This document shows positions 33,765 through 43,591 of a stretch of DNA of 64,000 nucleotides, in pieces. Each line of letters starts with the position of its first letter. Positions within the stretch are counted from its first letter, which is position 1. Origin of the DNA: Wolfiporia cocos (Eukaryota > Basidiomycota > Agaricomycetes > Polyporales > Phaeolaceae); the NCBI GenBank assembly GCA_029448655.1, contig JACCLO010000009.1, positions 1,922,001 through 1,986,000 of the forward strand, given 5' to 3'. Under the pieces are notes generated by a model, which saw only the letters and a program-made list of their open reading frames with translations, searched no databases and was not told the DNA's origin. A program made the translations under genes and the position numbers.

Positions 33765-35341
33765 CCCCCCACAGCGACACGGGTCGCCGGGAAGGACGAC
33801 CAAGAGGTACGCCGCCGAGGAGGTACTCCCCCCAACATCTGCAGATCAGACACGCCCTCCTCTGGTACAGGGCCGAGGGACCTTTTGCTGGCCGAGCCGA
33901 TGGCTGGACGGCCCTCTTCGACATCGCGCAGGACCTCACCCATATCTACAGCTCATACCAGAATATCACCGAGGACCTCGTCCGAATGGAGGGGCATGAC
34001 ACAGACTCACTGTCTGTGCGACCCCTGGGCTCAGGGGGATCCATACAGGCCTGCAACGAGGCTACAAGGCACCGCACCAGCGCTGAACGCAGAGGCTCAT
34101 GCACGCATGTCATACGTCGAGATAGCGGCGGCGACTCACAGTCAAGTCAGACGAGATATGGGCCCCGGGCCAGTAGATCACACAGCTATAAGCGAGAAAG
34201 GGTGATACACCATTGTCGAGAATCTGAGAGATGGGGTGTAAGCCCACATCTCGTCGTATTATATACATGCTTGTATCTACTACCGAGACTGCCCTAAAGA
34301 CGTGGTCTGTGCACCGCTATCTACTGGGTCATGTGCTAGGTAACGAGACATGTAACAATGTGACCATATGTGACGGTACCTGAGGCGCGCGCTACCCTAC
34401 AGCGCTAACCAAACGACCAGGTGACCTGCAATAACTGGGAGACGCCGGAGGTGGCTACAGCGCAGAGGCGCGGCGTACGCCTAGCGCCGCGCGTGCGTCC
34501 TATAGCGAGGGAGTACAAACTATTAGTGGAATAATTTGTGACAGGGCAGATCAGAGCGCAGAGAGAGGGACTCGAGCTACTCACCGACAGACTTATCGAC
34601 CGACTGGCCGCCACCACGACGGCCCGACTACAACATGCACTCAACGACTTCGAGGATCGCGAGCACACTACTCCCAATCGACCCGAATATGTACCACGAC
34701 CCGCCCGCTTTTTCACCACCGACGAACGACGCCAAGTTGCAAGGCCGTTTGATTTTATGGAACACGATCGAGTATTATTTCCATTGCCTACCGAGACTCA
34801 GAGAGCCCGACGAACAGGAGCTAGAGACTCGACGCCGCGTATTCCTGGTGTGGGAAGCAACAGGAGATGTGAACCACCTGCACGCCCGACGAGCCCTAGG
34901 GCTACCCCAGCACAACAGTGAAGAGCGAATAGCACACCGCCTATTCGACGATCTCCTTCAGTGCAGAGTATTACCCGCGAGGAGTTTGAGCGAGGTGCGA
35001 GGGAGCACGAATGAGACACCGCCTCCCTACCCACATGGGCCGCACGAAACCTCCACCGAGCCGCACACCACTGGAGGTACCAACATAACGAATACCTCCG
35101 CGATATCCCTTCCCTACGGGTACCAGCGAGGCCCTCACCTGAGCAGCCGTGTCGACAATGTGGTTCCGCTAACCACTGGATCCTCGACTGCCCCGATTAT
35201 ATTTGCAGAGCTTATGGGCTCAATCAACCAGGTCATCGACAGAATGAATGCCGCCAACACTTCGTATGGCGAACTCCTACGACCCCGTCCCTCAGCGGGA
35301 ACGGCGACATCTACAACGAACAGGACGCCGAGGCACTCTGA
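33725..35341 (+). pseudogene. extra ORF with CCHC zinc knuckle, after pol
   Basis: An ATG at 33725 opens a frame overlapping the end of pol by 40 bases. It encodes a basic Arg-rich start, then helical segments (WTALFDIAQDLTHIYSSYQN, LLTDRLIDRLAATTTARLQ). It ends with a CX2CX4HX4C knuckle, CRQCGSANHWILDC (35150-35191), and a partial second knuckle (CRAYGLNQPGHRQNEC). Continuity needs one base skipped in the G-run near 34033 and removal of an insertion at 34203-34543. TGA codons lie at 34919 and 35012, and the terminal stop is 35339-35341. The position equals that of env in retroviruses, but no signal peptide or membrane segment is seen. A nucleic-acid-binding role is inferred from the knuckle only. 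Confidence 0.72.
34203..34543 (+). mobile_element. 341-base insertion in the extra ORF
   Basis: Starts TGATACACC, ends TTTGTGACA, and is flanked by GGG on each side (34200-34202, 34544-34546). Removing it with one GGG rejoins helical sequence on both sides in frame. Two hairpins are visible (GAGATG...CATCTC near 34225 and a GCGCGGCG/CGCCGCGC pair near 34470-34495). It could be a tiny solo LTR or MITE. As an intron its GT-AG edges would not keep frame. Confidence 0.55.
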
Positions 35342-35395
35342 AGAGGGGAACTTGGAAAATTCGTCGAGGCCGACGAATGCCTAGGGAGGGGCTGA

Positions 35396-35941
35396 TGTTA
35401 CGGTTATTTTGATTTTTCGAATATCGACAGAACTCACCACCGGGCGAATACGATACAGGGACTTGTTGCGCAACCAGCCCCCCTGGCTACTCGTGATCTT
35501 ACTGGGCGCATCCCCAGTTGTACTAGTCTATAGGGCTCGTTTCATCTTTGGCAGATCCAACCCTGCCACCGTTTCATGTTCATCGTTTATTAGCTGACAG
35601 ATGGCGTTCAACCGCCATCATTCCTATCTATCGTCTCAGATATATCACTCCATACTTATCAGACGTTTGGGACTATAGTGTAGATAGTATCTGTGGCATC
35701 TGGGACAGACTTGACCCCTGAAACCTAGCGTAGTATAAAAACTCATGTACTTACCGTCGAGGCTCTTCAGCTCGACCTTGTTGTATAAACAAGAAGTCTT
35801 ATACTCGTTCTCAAACGTAGGAAACTACGCTCAGTATTTCTCACTCGAGCAATCGAACGACTAAGTCCTCGAAGTGCACACTGACTTCTCGGACTTAGGC
35901 GAGTCTTATATTCTATTCGACTCGCACTTGAACAGATTATA
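35396..35941 (+). repeat. 3' LTR of the chromovirus
   Basis: Identical by eye to the 5' LTR over 546 bases. Preceded by a purine-rich tract suited to plus-strand priming. Confidence 0.93.
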
Positions 35942-36731
35942 CATACCTTCTGGTGCCCTGTGCGAGGTCCCCTGTGTCATCTGCTTCACAATTAATGAGA
36001 TAAAAGAAAGGCGTACCTGATCCACTCCCTCTCCGAAACCTGAAAGCGCGATTCATATCATGCACTGTACATTGAACTGTTAGCAGCAGTTTGACATAAC
36101 AATCTGAGTGGATTGCTAGCACTCACCATTCATTCCAGATCAAAGTCTCATATGTAGGAAGGCTTGTATTGTCAAACTGACATGAGGGACATTTGCTTCG
36201 GTCTCTATCATCTTGTAGAAGCACGATTGCCATGGCAATTTCTGCACCCGTAAGCACGGCTTCCACCCAATTGGAGGATGTAGTGACCCTTTCTCTACGC
36301 ACAACGATCTCATATGCCTCACGCCGGACATAGTCTCTTCCAATTCGCCCTGGACCGAAGTCAAAGTGTGCTCTGATAAAAACGTGAAGGCGCTATTCAT
36401 GAGCTCAGTCAATACAAAACCTTGCGATTAGTCTGATCAATGTGATCACGTACTTCTGCGTTGTCATGAAATCCTGGAGGGACAACCAAGCTTCTGCCTA
36501 GCACATCGGTCAATATTATGGCATTATCAATGCCGAAATGGATAAAGTTTGTTGCCATGGCATTGTATGCCCTCATCATAGCTGCCATCTCTGCATACAG
36601 AGGGACCTCAGTGCTGGAGATGCATCTTTAGAGACACCGCAGATGCATCTGAGGCTCTCTAAGCAATCTTAACGCCCAAGCGTGCTGCATAGATGCATCT
36701 GAATAAAATAAGATGCATCTGCGCAAGAAAT

Positions 36732-36798
36732 ACCTGTGCAGGGTTCGAACACTTGACCTGGAATTAGTGAAGTCACAACCTGTACCACTTCACCAAAT
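36732..36798 (-). other. tRNA-like sequence (A and B boxes)
   Basis: On the minus strand TTTGGTGAAGTGGTA resembles an A box and GTGTTCGAACCC a B box at tRNA spacing. The T stem does not pair, so this is a tRNA-derived or tRNA-like relic rather than a tRNA gene. It points outward, toward the left end of the TIR element. Confidence 0.4.
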
Positions 36799-37099
36799 GG
36801 TCTTGGTATCCGGTCACATACTTGTCAATATGATCCATTTAATGTCCTTTCATTGCCGTAGCTGTTAATTGTCAAGTCACACCTTAGTGCAATGTTCCCA
36901 TATTGCCCTGTAGGTAATTTATGACAGCATCCCTACCTCATTGCAGATACATATGGGTTGTGGGATACATTAACAAAGAGATGCATTCTGAGTTCAAGGA
37001 ACACTTGAGCTTACTGACATATGAGCAGAATGTTTTTTACAGCCGTTATTATATCAACTACTGAATATATATTTGCACAAGACTTTCCTTTCACTAACC

Positions 37100-37165
37100 A
37101 CTTTAGCTGAGTGGTTTCAGCTGCTGTTTCGCTGAGGTCTCATGGTTTCTGGTTCAATTCCCGGC
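37100..37165 (+). other. tRNA-like sequence (A and B boxes)
   Basis: TTTAGCTGAGTGGTTT (A-box-like) with a well-paired D arm (AGCTG/CAGCT), then GGTTCAATTCCC (B-box-like) with a mostly paired T stem. The anticodon arm does not fold cleanly. It points outward, toward the right end of the TIR element, as a mirror of the minus-strand one. Confidence 0.45.
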
Positions 37166-37215
37166 TTGCGATGCTTTATTTTGGTACTAACGGGCGCCTA
37201 ATTTCGATGACTTAG

Positions 37216-37330
37216 AGTGCCCCAGATGCATCTGCGGTGTCTCTAAAGATGCATCTGCGGTGTCTCTAAAGATGCATCTGCGGTGTCTCTAAAGATGCAT
37301 CTGCGGTGTCTCTAAAGATGCATCTGTGGC
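37216..37330 (+). repeat. 23-base tandem repeat
   Basis: About four to five copies of AGATGCATCTGCGGTGTCTC plus TAA, forming the right subterminal region of the TIR element. The left arm holds one inverted unit plus a partial. Confidence 0.93.
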
Positions 37331-37900
37331 ACTGAAACTCTACGCATACAGGCGTTCAACGCGTTCGTCCACCCTGTTTTCCATGTTCTGCCCTGACCCA
37401 TATCTCATTTTGCAACATATGTTAGAGTTTTTACACTAGCGGCAATCACAGTGGGAGCTCACAGGAGTAATGTCAGAAGTTCCATACAGATTGATGACTT
37501 GAATGCGACCAGTGACTCCCTCAACCTTGTAGTCCTCCCTTTTTGACGAATGTGCCACTTGAGACTATCAAGGACCTTTCGCATCTGGGCAGATTTCGGA
37601 TTATCTTGTCCCAGGGCCCGGGCATAGGGGGCAATGCTTTGCTGGTGCTTCTCGATTAGCGATTTGCATCTGGATAAGGTCTCCCTTGTATTTTCTATCA
37701 CTGCAGAGTCTGCGAGCGATGAATGGATTAGCTCCCCGATCCGCGTCAGGCAATCAGCAGTGAGCTTGAGCTCTGAGTCGATATCTCTAAATCCCGCTGC
37801 GGATCCACGAGAATCGTCAAGAGCCTTGCAGAGACCATATGCTATTTTCGCTATGGCCACAATATCGCGCAACGAACCGAGAGAGTGAGTGACAGACATG

Positions 37901-39417
37901 GTTATTAGGAGGAACACCTCAATGATGCTCTCATATCTACTGGAAAGGCGCTTCTTGTACACGAGGTGCACAGCAATGCATCGCCAATGCCAACATAACT
38001 GCTACTGTGATTCGCGTATGTGAGGTAAACTACGACGCGTCGCGTTGATAAAGCTGAATGTAGCAATCAGGACACAGTAGTAAGAGATCGTGGTCTATAT
38101 GGCGGCTATCTAGTAACGTTCCATGGAGAGGGCCTATTGAACGCAAGCTACAATATTCAGCTAATCAGCCGGTCGAATAGCGCTTTAGCGCCAAATTGAC
38201 ACCGCCTCGTCCTGCATTCTATACCTACTAGTCGCCGTATATTTGTGCTTACACCGCCCTGTCTGCTTGACCACTGCCTCGCCCCTGGTCTAGTATTGAC
38301 GACCTGTCTTCCTCCTCCAGAGCGGCTTAGACATTCATGACTTCTGGTTCAAAGGAGCGCTCTTTCGCAGCACCACTTAGCATTGTCATGACAGTCTCGG
38401 TCTTGCGCCGTGCTCGAATTGTCTGACGAGTGCCAACACCATTAGCAAAACGCGAGATCGCGGATCTACTCATGTCTACGTGGATATGCTTTTGAGGTCC
38501 TGTTACGTGGATATGCTTTTGAAACGTAGGCGAACCGGTATAGTCATGTATAACCCCCTTATGGTTGCCGGTCTGCACAGTATCAAGGGACTCGTTCTTG
38601 CAAGGACACGGTACCCAGGCGCATGCTATTGCAAGGACCATCCCTGAGGCCCATGATATTGCGGAGACCGTCATTGGCGGGCTTCGTCCGAGGACGCTGG
38701 TTCCGGGTATGTTGTATTGTATCCATCCAAATCCAGTAGTATAATGCTGATGGAAATTCATATTATTTGGTTTACACATGGATGAAATTATAGTGGTGAG
38801 GTCAACATCTATCAAGAGCAGCAGTCAGATACATTGAGCATCAACGTGACGTCCACGCTGCGAATTGGTGCGGAGAGCGGGAGGAACCCCCTTGCACGCG
38901 CTAGTCCATTGCATCAGCAGCGGCGTGTACACGGCAGCGGGCGCACACTCACATTTAGCCAGGGCACTGCAGGGGTGTGCAGATGGAGTGTCTCGTGGAA
39001 CACCGGCGTACACCACGTCGAGGTAGGGCAGCACGCCTATCGAATAGGAGACTCACTGGCTTCAGCGCGACCGTAAGGGAGCGAGCTGAAGCCAGACTGA
39101 GTACCAGACGTAACGAAAGCTTAGAACTGTAAAGGACCCAAACAAGAAACAAGCAATGAGAGGGGTCACGCCAACAGCACATCACTGACGATAGCCTCGT
39201 GGGCGTGAGCGCCTCCCCTTGCGATCGATATTCCGAATGGCTCGAGACGTCCTGCACTCAGGGAGCTTGTACGTCAACAGTCACTAGTCACCGCCCGTGT
39301 CTGCACGTGGCGGCAATCTCTGCGCTGAGCTTCGCCAAGGAGAAGCAGCTGGGGCAGGAAGAGCATTGGACTGTGATCAGAGGGTCTTAATGGGTATCAG
39401 CTGGAGTTAGGATTGGG
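37901..39417. other. intergenic with one unassigned minus frame
   Basis: The only long frame is at 38327-38815 (listed separately). The rest holds short frames with no recognisable family. Confidence 0.4.
38327..38815 (-). CDS. hypothetical protein, unrecognised
   Basis: A 162-residue open frame with one hydrophobic stretch (MTVSAISWASGMVLAIACAW) and a basic C-terminal third. A near repeat, QKHIHVTGPQKHIHVDM, reflects a 21-base tandem duplication in the DNA near 38485-38525. I do not recognise the family, and it could be chance or a decayed exon of a larger gene. Confidence 0.25.
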   Translation of the reverse strand: MIDVDLTTIISSMCKPNNMNFHQHYTTGFGWIQYNIPGTSVLGRSPPMTVSAISWASGMVLAIACAWVPCPCKNESLDTVQTGNHKGVIHDYTGSPTFQKHIHVTGPQKHIHVDMSRSAISRFANGVGTRQTIRARRKTETVMTMLSGAAKERSFEPEVMNV

Positions 39418-40168
39418 CGGGCAGAGCGTTCGCGGCACGCACAAGCGCCCGCGCGAGATCGCCGCTCGCCATTCCGCACTCTCCTTGCGCGCGCCCTCCC
39501 AATATTGGAGTCACCACGCACGGCAGATGCCTGCGCACATGCTCGCCCTTCTCCTTCTCACCTGTGCATCTCGGTCGCGCTGCGCCTCCGTCCACTCCCG
39601 CGGCGCACCCCTGCGCGTCTGGGAAGGTGTTTGTGAGCGCGACGTGTGCGAGTCCGCCCTGAGTGCGTCCCGCCTTGTCGTTTGGATGCCCCCGATGTGC
39701 GCATGTACGGAGCTCGGGCTGTGTCGTGCAGCGTATCGGACGACTCAACGTGGCCGGACATCGCAACGAAGGAGACGTCCTGCATGCTAGTGTCACCTCA
39801 ATTCGAACACCAAAGTATATCCTGCAGCATGCCCGAGAGACTGTAGCTACCCGACCCAGTCGTGACCGTGTGCTTGAATTCGTGGCGAGCACGACCAATC
39901 TCCGGGGCTCTGACCACCCCCGACACCGTGGTGCGCGCTGATGGCCGCGCCGAAAAGCAAGCCCTATCGCTGAATGCTGCTGCATGTGCACAGACGCCTG
40001 CCCGCGGAGGTCTGCTCGTAGCAGCACGCATACACCTGCCTCCAAATAGCTGTGCCTCTGTCGGTCTCTCTGGGTCGATCATCTCTGGTACAAGATAATG
40101 AATCGCTCCGGGCGGCTCATAGACGTCACATTTGGCACGGGCCCGCTGTAGATCACACCGTGCAACGC
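39418..40168 (+). repeat. dispersed GC-rich repeat, copy C (uninterrupted)
   Basis: The most continuous copy. It holds in order the segments found scattered in copy B: CCGCTCGCCATTCCGCACTC, CACGGCAGATGCCTGCGCAC, CTTCTCACCTGTGCATCTCG, then GTTTGTGAGCGCGACGTGTG, and ends near GCTACCAGAAAAGCTGG. Overlapping frames on both strands look like CpG-rich artefacts, not genes. Confidence 0.8.
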
Positions 40169-40938
40169 TACCAGAAAAGCTGGTCAAGCGTCCAGGCCCC
40201 AGCGACGAAGATGTTTATCTGCGATCTCACCAATGTATGTGGTACGTCGAGGGAAGAGACCAACCAGGTTGATGAGCGATTTGCTTGATATGCGAGTAGC
40301 AAGTCCCCGCGCGGTTTCTAATCCCATAGACATGCTCAGGGAAACATTACTATTGACTGATTATGGATGTGCTTGGGGCGTGTAGGACATTTCCGAGAGT
40401 ACTCGATTCTCTTTTGCTCGGCGATGACAACCATGGAGCACCACAAGCTTGTCTCTGTATAAATCTTCGCTGAGGGTACAGGATACATTCTGCGAGGACG
40501 AGATCCAGCGAATTATACTGTTAGTTGTCGACTGGCATTCATCACAATTGCTGAATGTGTGAAACATATTTAGGGGTATACTACTATACATATCCCCCTC
40601 TCGGGATCCTTGTCATATCCGACCCCTTGCATCTTTAGCTACTTGAAAGCGACCGATGAACAGGTAAATCTCAGCCGCACTGTTATAGCGCTATATCGCA
40701 CCATTACAATGATCATCCCTCCAGTCAGCAAGTTACAGTGTCCTCGAGCTCCAGCTACCCACTCTTCTGATAGCTGTGTGGGTGATCAAGGTAACCATTT
40801 GCGTGGTCTTCTCTTGGAGACATGTAGTGGGATTTTGCTTACATTCAAAGCGCAGTAACATGGCAGAATTGCGATCTACCTTCGGGTCCTCAGTCGGTGA
40901 GGTGGGGACCTGACTGGACCAACAACTCACATGGAGAA
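40169..40938. other. intergenic, nothing recognised
   Basis: AT-rich DNA between the dispersed repeat and a small candidate secreted peptide. Confidence 0.4.
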
Positions 40939-41129
40939 TCACGAGTAGGTATAGTATATACCACTGTCCTCCAGGCGGTGATCCACATCCACTTGGGTGT
41001 TGGTGACTATTCAATATTCGAGTATTGGCACAACACCTCAAACTCACCATCCTCCGGCTTTGGATTGGCAAAAACCACCGAGATAAGTGCAATAACAAAG
41101 AACAAAATAAGAGCTCTGGGGTGAAGCAT
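40939..41129 (-). CDS. possible small secreted peptide
   Basis: Two putative exons (41129-41048 and 41006-40939) joined by a 41-base GT-AG intron give 49 residues. The first 21 form a strong signal peptide (MLHPRALILFFVIALISVVF, then ANPKPED). The mature part (about VTNTQVDVDHRLEDSGIYY) is acidic and has no cysteine or CaaX end. The signal peptide makes it worth listing. The short intron and lack of homologue knowledge keep confidence low; it may be the start of a longer, decayed gene. Confidence 0.33.
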
Positions 41130-41873
41130 GTCGAAGATAGCGTTTGTACGCAGCTGTTCGCAGGATGGGAGAACCTATGAACCTCTGGCTCCTACAGTGT
41201 GCCTTTTATATCTCCAGCAGACACCCTTGCATGTGACACATAGAACCTGCTTATATCAAAGAAAGATAGTCCCTTGATGAAACTCGTTTGCAACATGTGG
41301 CATTTCATACTAGCACGATAGACCTTATTCACAGAATGGGGGTTCGATGGATGAACGTCCACTCCAAATCCCTCTACGCATCTCGTACAGCGGCACAGAC
41401 TCCAAAGAAAAATCGCTGTGGTCCGCTCAAGGCCCCGGCATATTGACATAGGCCGCCCATTGGGCCTATGTTGACAGTTTGGGGGGCCGAAAAGCCAACT
41501 TTACAGTTTAAATGCGCCTTTGATGAGCCTCCGCTCAATAACCGATCCTTGTATGTGGCCAGCACTGACAGAATTGACCACAACACAAAAAACTCGGATC
41601 ATGGGGTAACAGAACACCGGTGTCATGAGGCCTACGGCCCAGTGAAGTGGCGATTATGGCTTCGTTGTCGACGACGATCACGACCATAGCATATCCTAGG
41701 GTGAACAACCGGGACCCATTTTTGAGTGATCGTATGTGATTGTCAATCTTCCTTCCGAGATCTGGCGCTGATAATCAAATCATCCCTTGAGCTCACAATA
41801 GGCATAGATTCGAAGCCCGAGGAGTTGGATAGCATGACTTACGAGCTGCGTTGGCTCATGTTCTTATGGACCT
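41130..41873. other. intergenic, nothing recognised
   Basis: Short frames only; none resembles a known family. Confidence 0.4.
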
Positions 41874-42479
41874 TAGTGATGTGCCAGGCCCGGCTTTGGG
41901 CCATAGGCCGGGCCGGGCCAAGCCCTACTCACACCACGGCTTGAGACGGCCCAGGGCCCGGCTTGTGTCTCAAGCCAGGCCGGGCCAAGCCGTGAGCCCC
42001 GGGCCTGAAAGCTCTAACAGATAAAATGTCTAGTAACTATGATATAAGGATATATGTAGTAGTAGTATGCTATCAATGTAGTATCTCTATATTCAAGCAA
42101 GAGGATAGTCCCATGGATTGAATTCATGGTGCTGAAGCCTGTCGCTCACTTTTGGGCGCCTATATGATACCCCATTTGGAAGGCGCGCCACAGAGCACCG
42201 TGCCGGTGAAATGATGATTTCACACTATAATTCACTAATTATTGAAGATACTGGAGCTTGGCTTTGTCACAAGATAGTTGGAGAAGGTATGTTATAAGTT
42301 TTTGTGGCTACAGTGATGATTATCCTCACAGTGCCAGGCCCCGGGCAAGCCCCAGGCCGGGCCGGGCCAAGCCGTGGGCCGTCAATGGGGGCCCGGCCTG
42401 AGGTTTTGAAAAGCCAAGGCCGTCCAAAGCCGGGCCAAAGCCGGGGGCTTTCAGGCCAGGCCGGGCCGGCACATCACTA
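41874..42479 (+). mobile_element. GC-rich hAT-like MITE, copy 2
   Basis: A 606-base reverse-complement copy of the element at 4275-4893. It shares the TAGTGATGTGCC ends, the CGGGCC-rich arms and the AT-rich core (including GGCGCCTATA and CAAGCAAGAGGATAGTCCCA). No clear target duplication remains. Confidence 0.9.
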
Positions 42480-43591
42480 CTTGAAGTTATGGTACGGTTC
42501 AGGATATGCGTGTTCCTCATGCTCACATTATCTTATAGTCGATTTACTACTTAATTCTCAATAAGGGATGGCTGGTGGCCCACATTGGTCATCCTCAGAG
42601 TAGATGGTCTAGATGTTAGCAACTGGAACAATGCATGTGCACGACTCGCTCCAGCTTTTTAAACAGCTTGAGAAGCAGAAGAATGCTGGAAACGTCTGCA
42701 TGCAGCCGGAGTAGGATAGGCAATGCACGGTTAATTTGATTGATACTGTGGAGAGCAGATAGGACGAGGATGGCAGTGGAATGGAGCAAATCAAAGTGTA
42801 TGGACTGATGAACGTAGTGCGGGTCGGTCTTATTTCCAGATACAACACTCCACCACCGCTGATAATATGTCTGATGAGAGGGACCCTCACTTAGAGGCCT
42901 GCTTGTCCATATGGAAGTTCGCGTCCGTCGTGATCGGGGCCTTGTTCTGCACGCGCCATCTACATTCAGCAGCTGAATGCTACACTCGTGCTTATCAGCT
43001 CTTTATCATACATTGAGACGGAAGAAGAAGGTATGCATATGGTAACTTCGTTGTCAATTCTTGACTGGACTAGAAGGGCGATACTGTTTCGAGAAATGCT
43101 CTATGCACGTCATCACATGCTAGAGCTGAGAGGAAAGGCTGCGATTATGAGAGACGTTGTTTTGAGGATCCATAATGATGAATTGGGAATTCTCTCACCT
43201 CGTCAATGCTGTCAGGACGCCATCATAGAGATATGATCAACTTTTTGGTCTACGAATGAATTCATCGTCGCCTTTTTCGTGCTTTGATGCTCTTCAATTG
43301 AGCAGCTTATACATCTCATGATTTTTCTCAAGTACCAGGGCTCAACATCTATCGCCGTCTGTCAGTATTCTCGCAGCAATCATCCCGCACGCCGAACTGG
43401 GGAATTTTCCTCTTCGTTGACGAAATCTGAGGAACATGTAACACCATATTCATCTGAATCAGCTATGAATAATTTATCTGATGCATGGACAGTTGGATTA
43501 ACTTTGAACCGCTTTGACCTTGTGACTTTTGGTTGAAAGGCCTGCCAACAACGGGGCATAGACCAAAGTTCGACCTCTTGGGTCACTGGAC
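42480..43591. other. intergenic, nothing recognised
   Basis: AT-rich DNA with short frames (for example 42988-43236) that I cannot assign. Possibly holds the promoter of the UstYa-like gene at its end. Confidence 0.4.

Larger units (their letters stand above)
27168..35942 (+). mobile_element. Ty3/Gypsy chromovirus with dUTPase and extra ORF
   Basis: A full-length LTR retrotransposon: LTR (27168-27713), leader, gag, protease-dUTPase, reverse transcriptase-RNase H-integrase-chromodomain, an additional zinc-knuckle ORF, a purine-rich tract (GGGAGGGG near 35384), and LTR (35396-35941). Most of gag and all of pol lie in one frame. The LTRs look identical base for base over 546 bases. ATAC at 27164-27167 and 35939-35942 fits a short target duplication. 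The coding part carries in-frame stops at 29184, 29757, 30543, 32805, 34919 and 35012, two apparent frameshifts and one insertion, so this copy is defective as it stands. It sits among minus-strand gene fragments that read toward each other across it. Confidence 0.95.
36609..37334. mobile_element. TIR element with subterminal repeats and tRNA-like boxes
   Basis: A 726-base element with inverted ends CAGTGC...GCACTG. Each arm carries AGATGCATCTTTAGAGACACCGC units: one at the left arm and about four in tandem at the right arm (37216-37330). An imperfect direct repeat (CTGTATGC on the minus strand) lies 8-9 bases outside each end and was one coding site of the interrupted gene. hAT-like by its CAGTG ends, but the target duplication is not clean. 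Confidence 0.75.
35945..37900 (-). pseudogene. fungal ubiquitin-like domain protein, broken
   Basis: The N-terminal exon (37900 to about 37465) encodes a helical region (SLRDIVAIAKIAYGLCKALD...SSLADSAVIENTRETLSRC) like the N-terminal domain of a large agaricomycete family. It continues with ENRVDERVERLYA (about 37370), then, after a TIR element, EMAAMMRAYNAMATNF and a ubiquitin-like fold start (IILTDVLGRSLVVPPGF, about 36540-36490). A later piece, FIRAHFDFGPGRIGRDY...YEIVVRRERV, and the CPSC pair follow (about 36390-36170). Passing from AFTF to FIRAHF needs a one-base shift in a T-run near 36385. The chromovirus begins 3 bases beyond 35945. The zinc-finger gene across that element is collinear and may be this gene's 3' part, but I could not prove the join. 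Family function unknown. Confidence 0.65.

Noticed and set aside
33764..35395. Reading the ORF after pol as an envelope gene
   Set aside because: No signal peptide, membrane span or fusion-type segment is present. The zinc knuckle points to nucleic-acid binding instead.
37216..37330. Regularly repeated 23-base units resembling a CRISPR array
   Set aside because: The units are directly adjacent without unique spacers, belong to a TIR element arm, and the genome is eukaryotic.
39418..40187. Several overlapping frames of 75-212 residues on both strands
   Set aside because: They fall in the dispersed GC-rich repeat and are not conserved as frames in the other copies.
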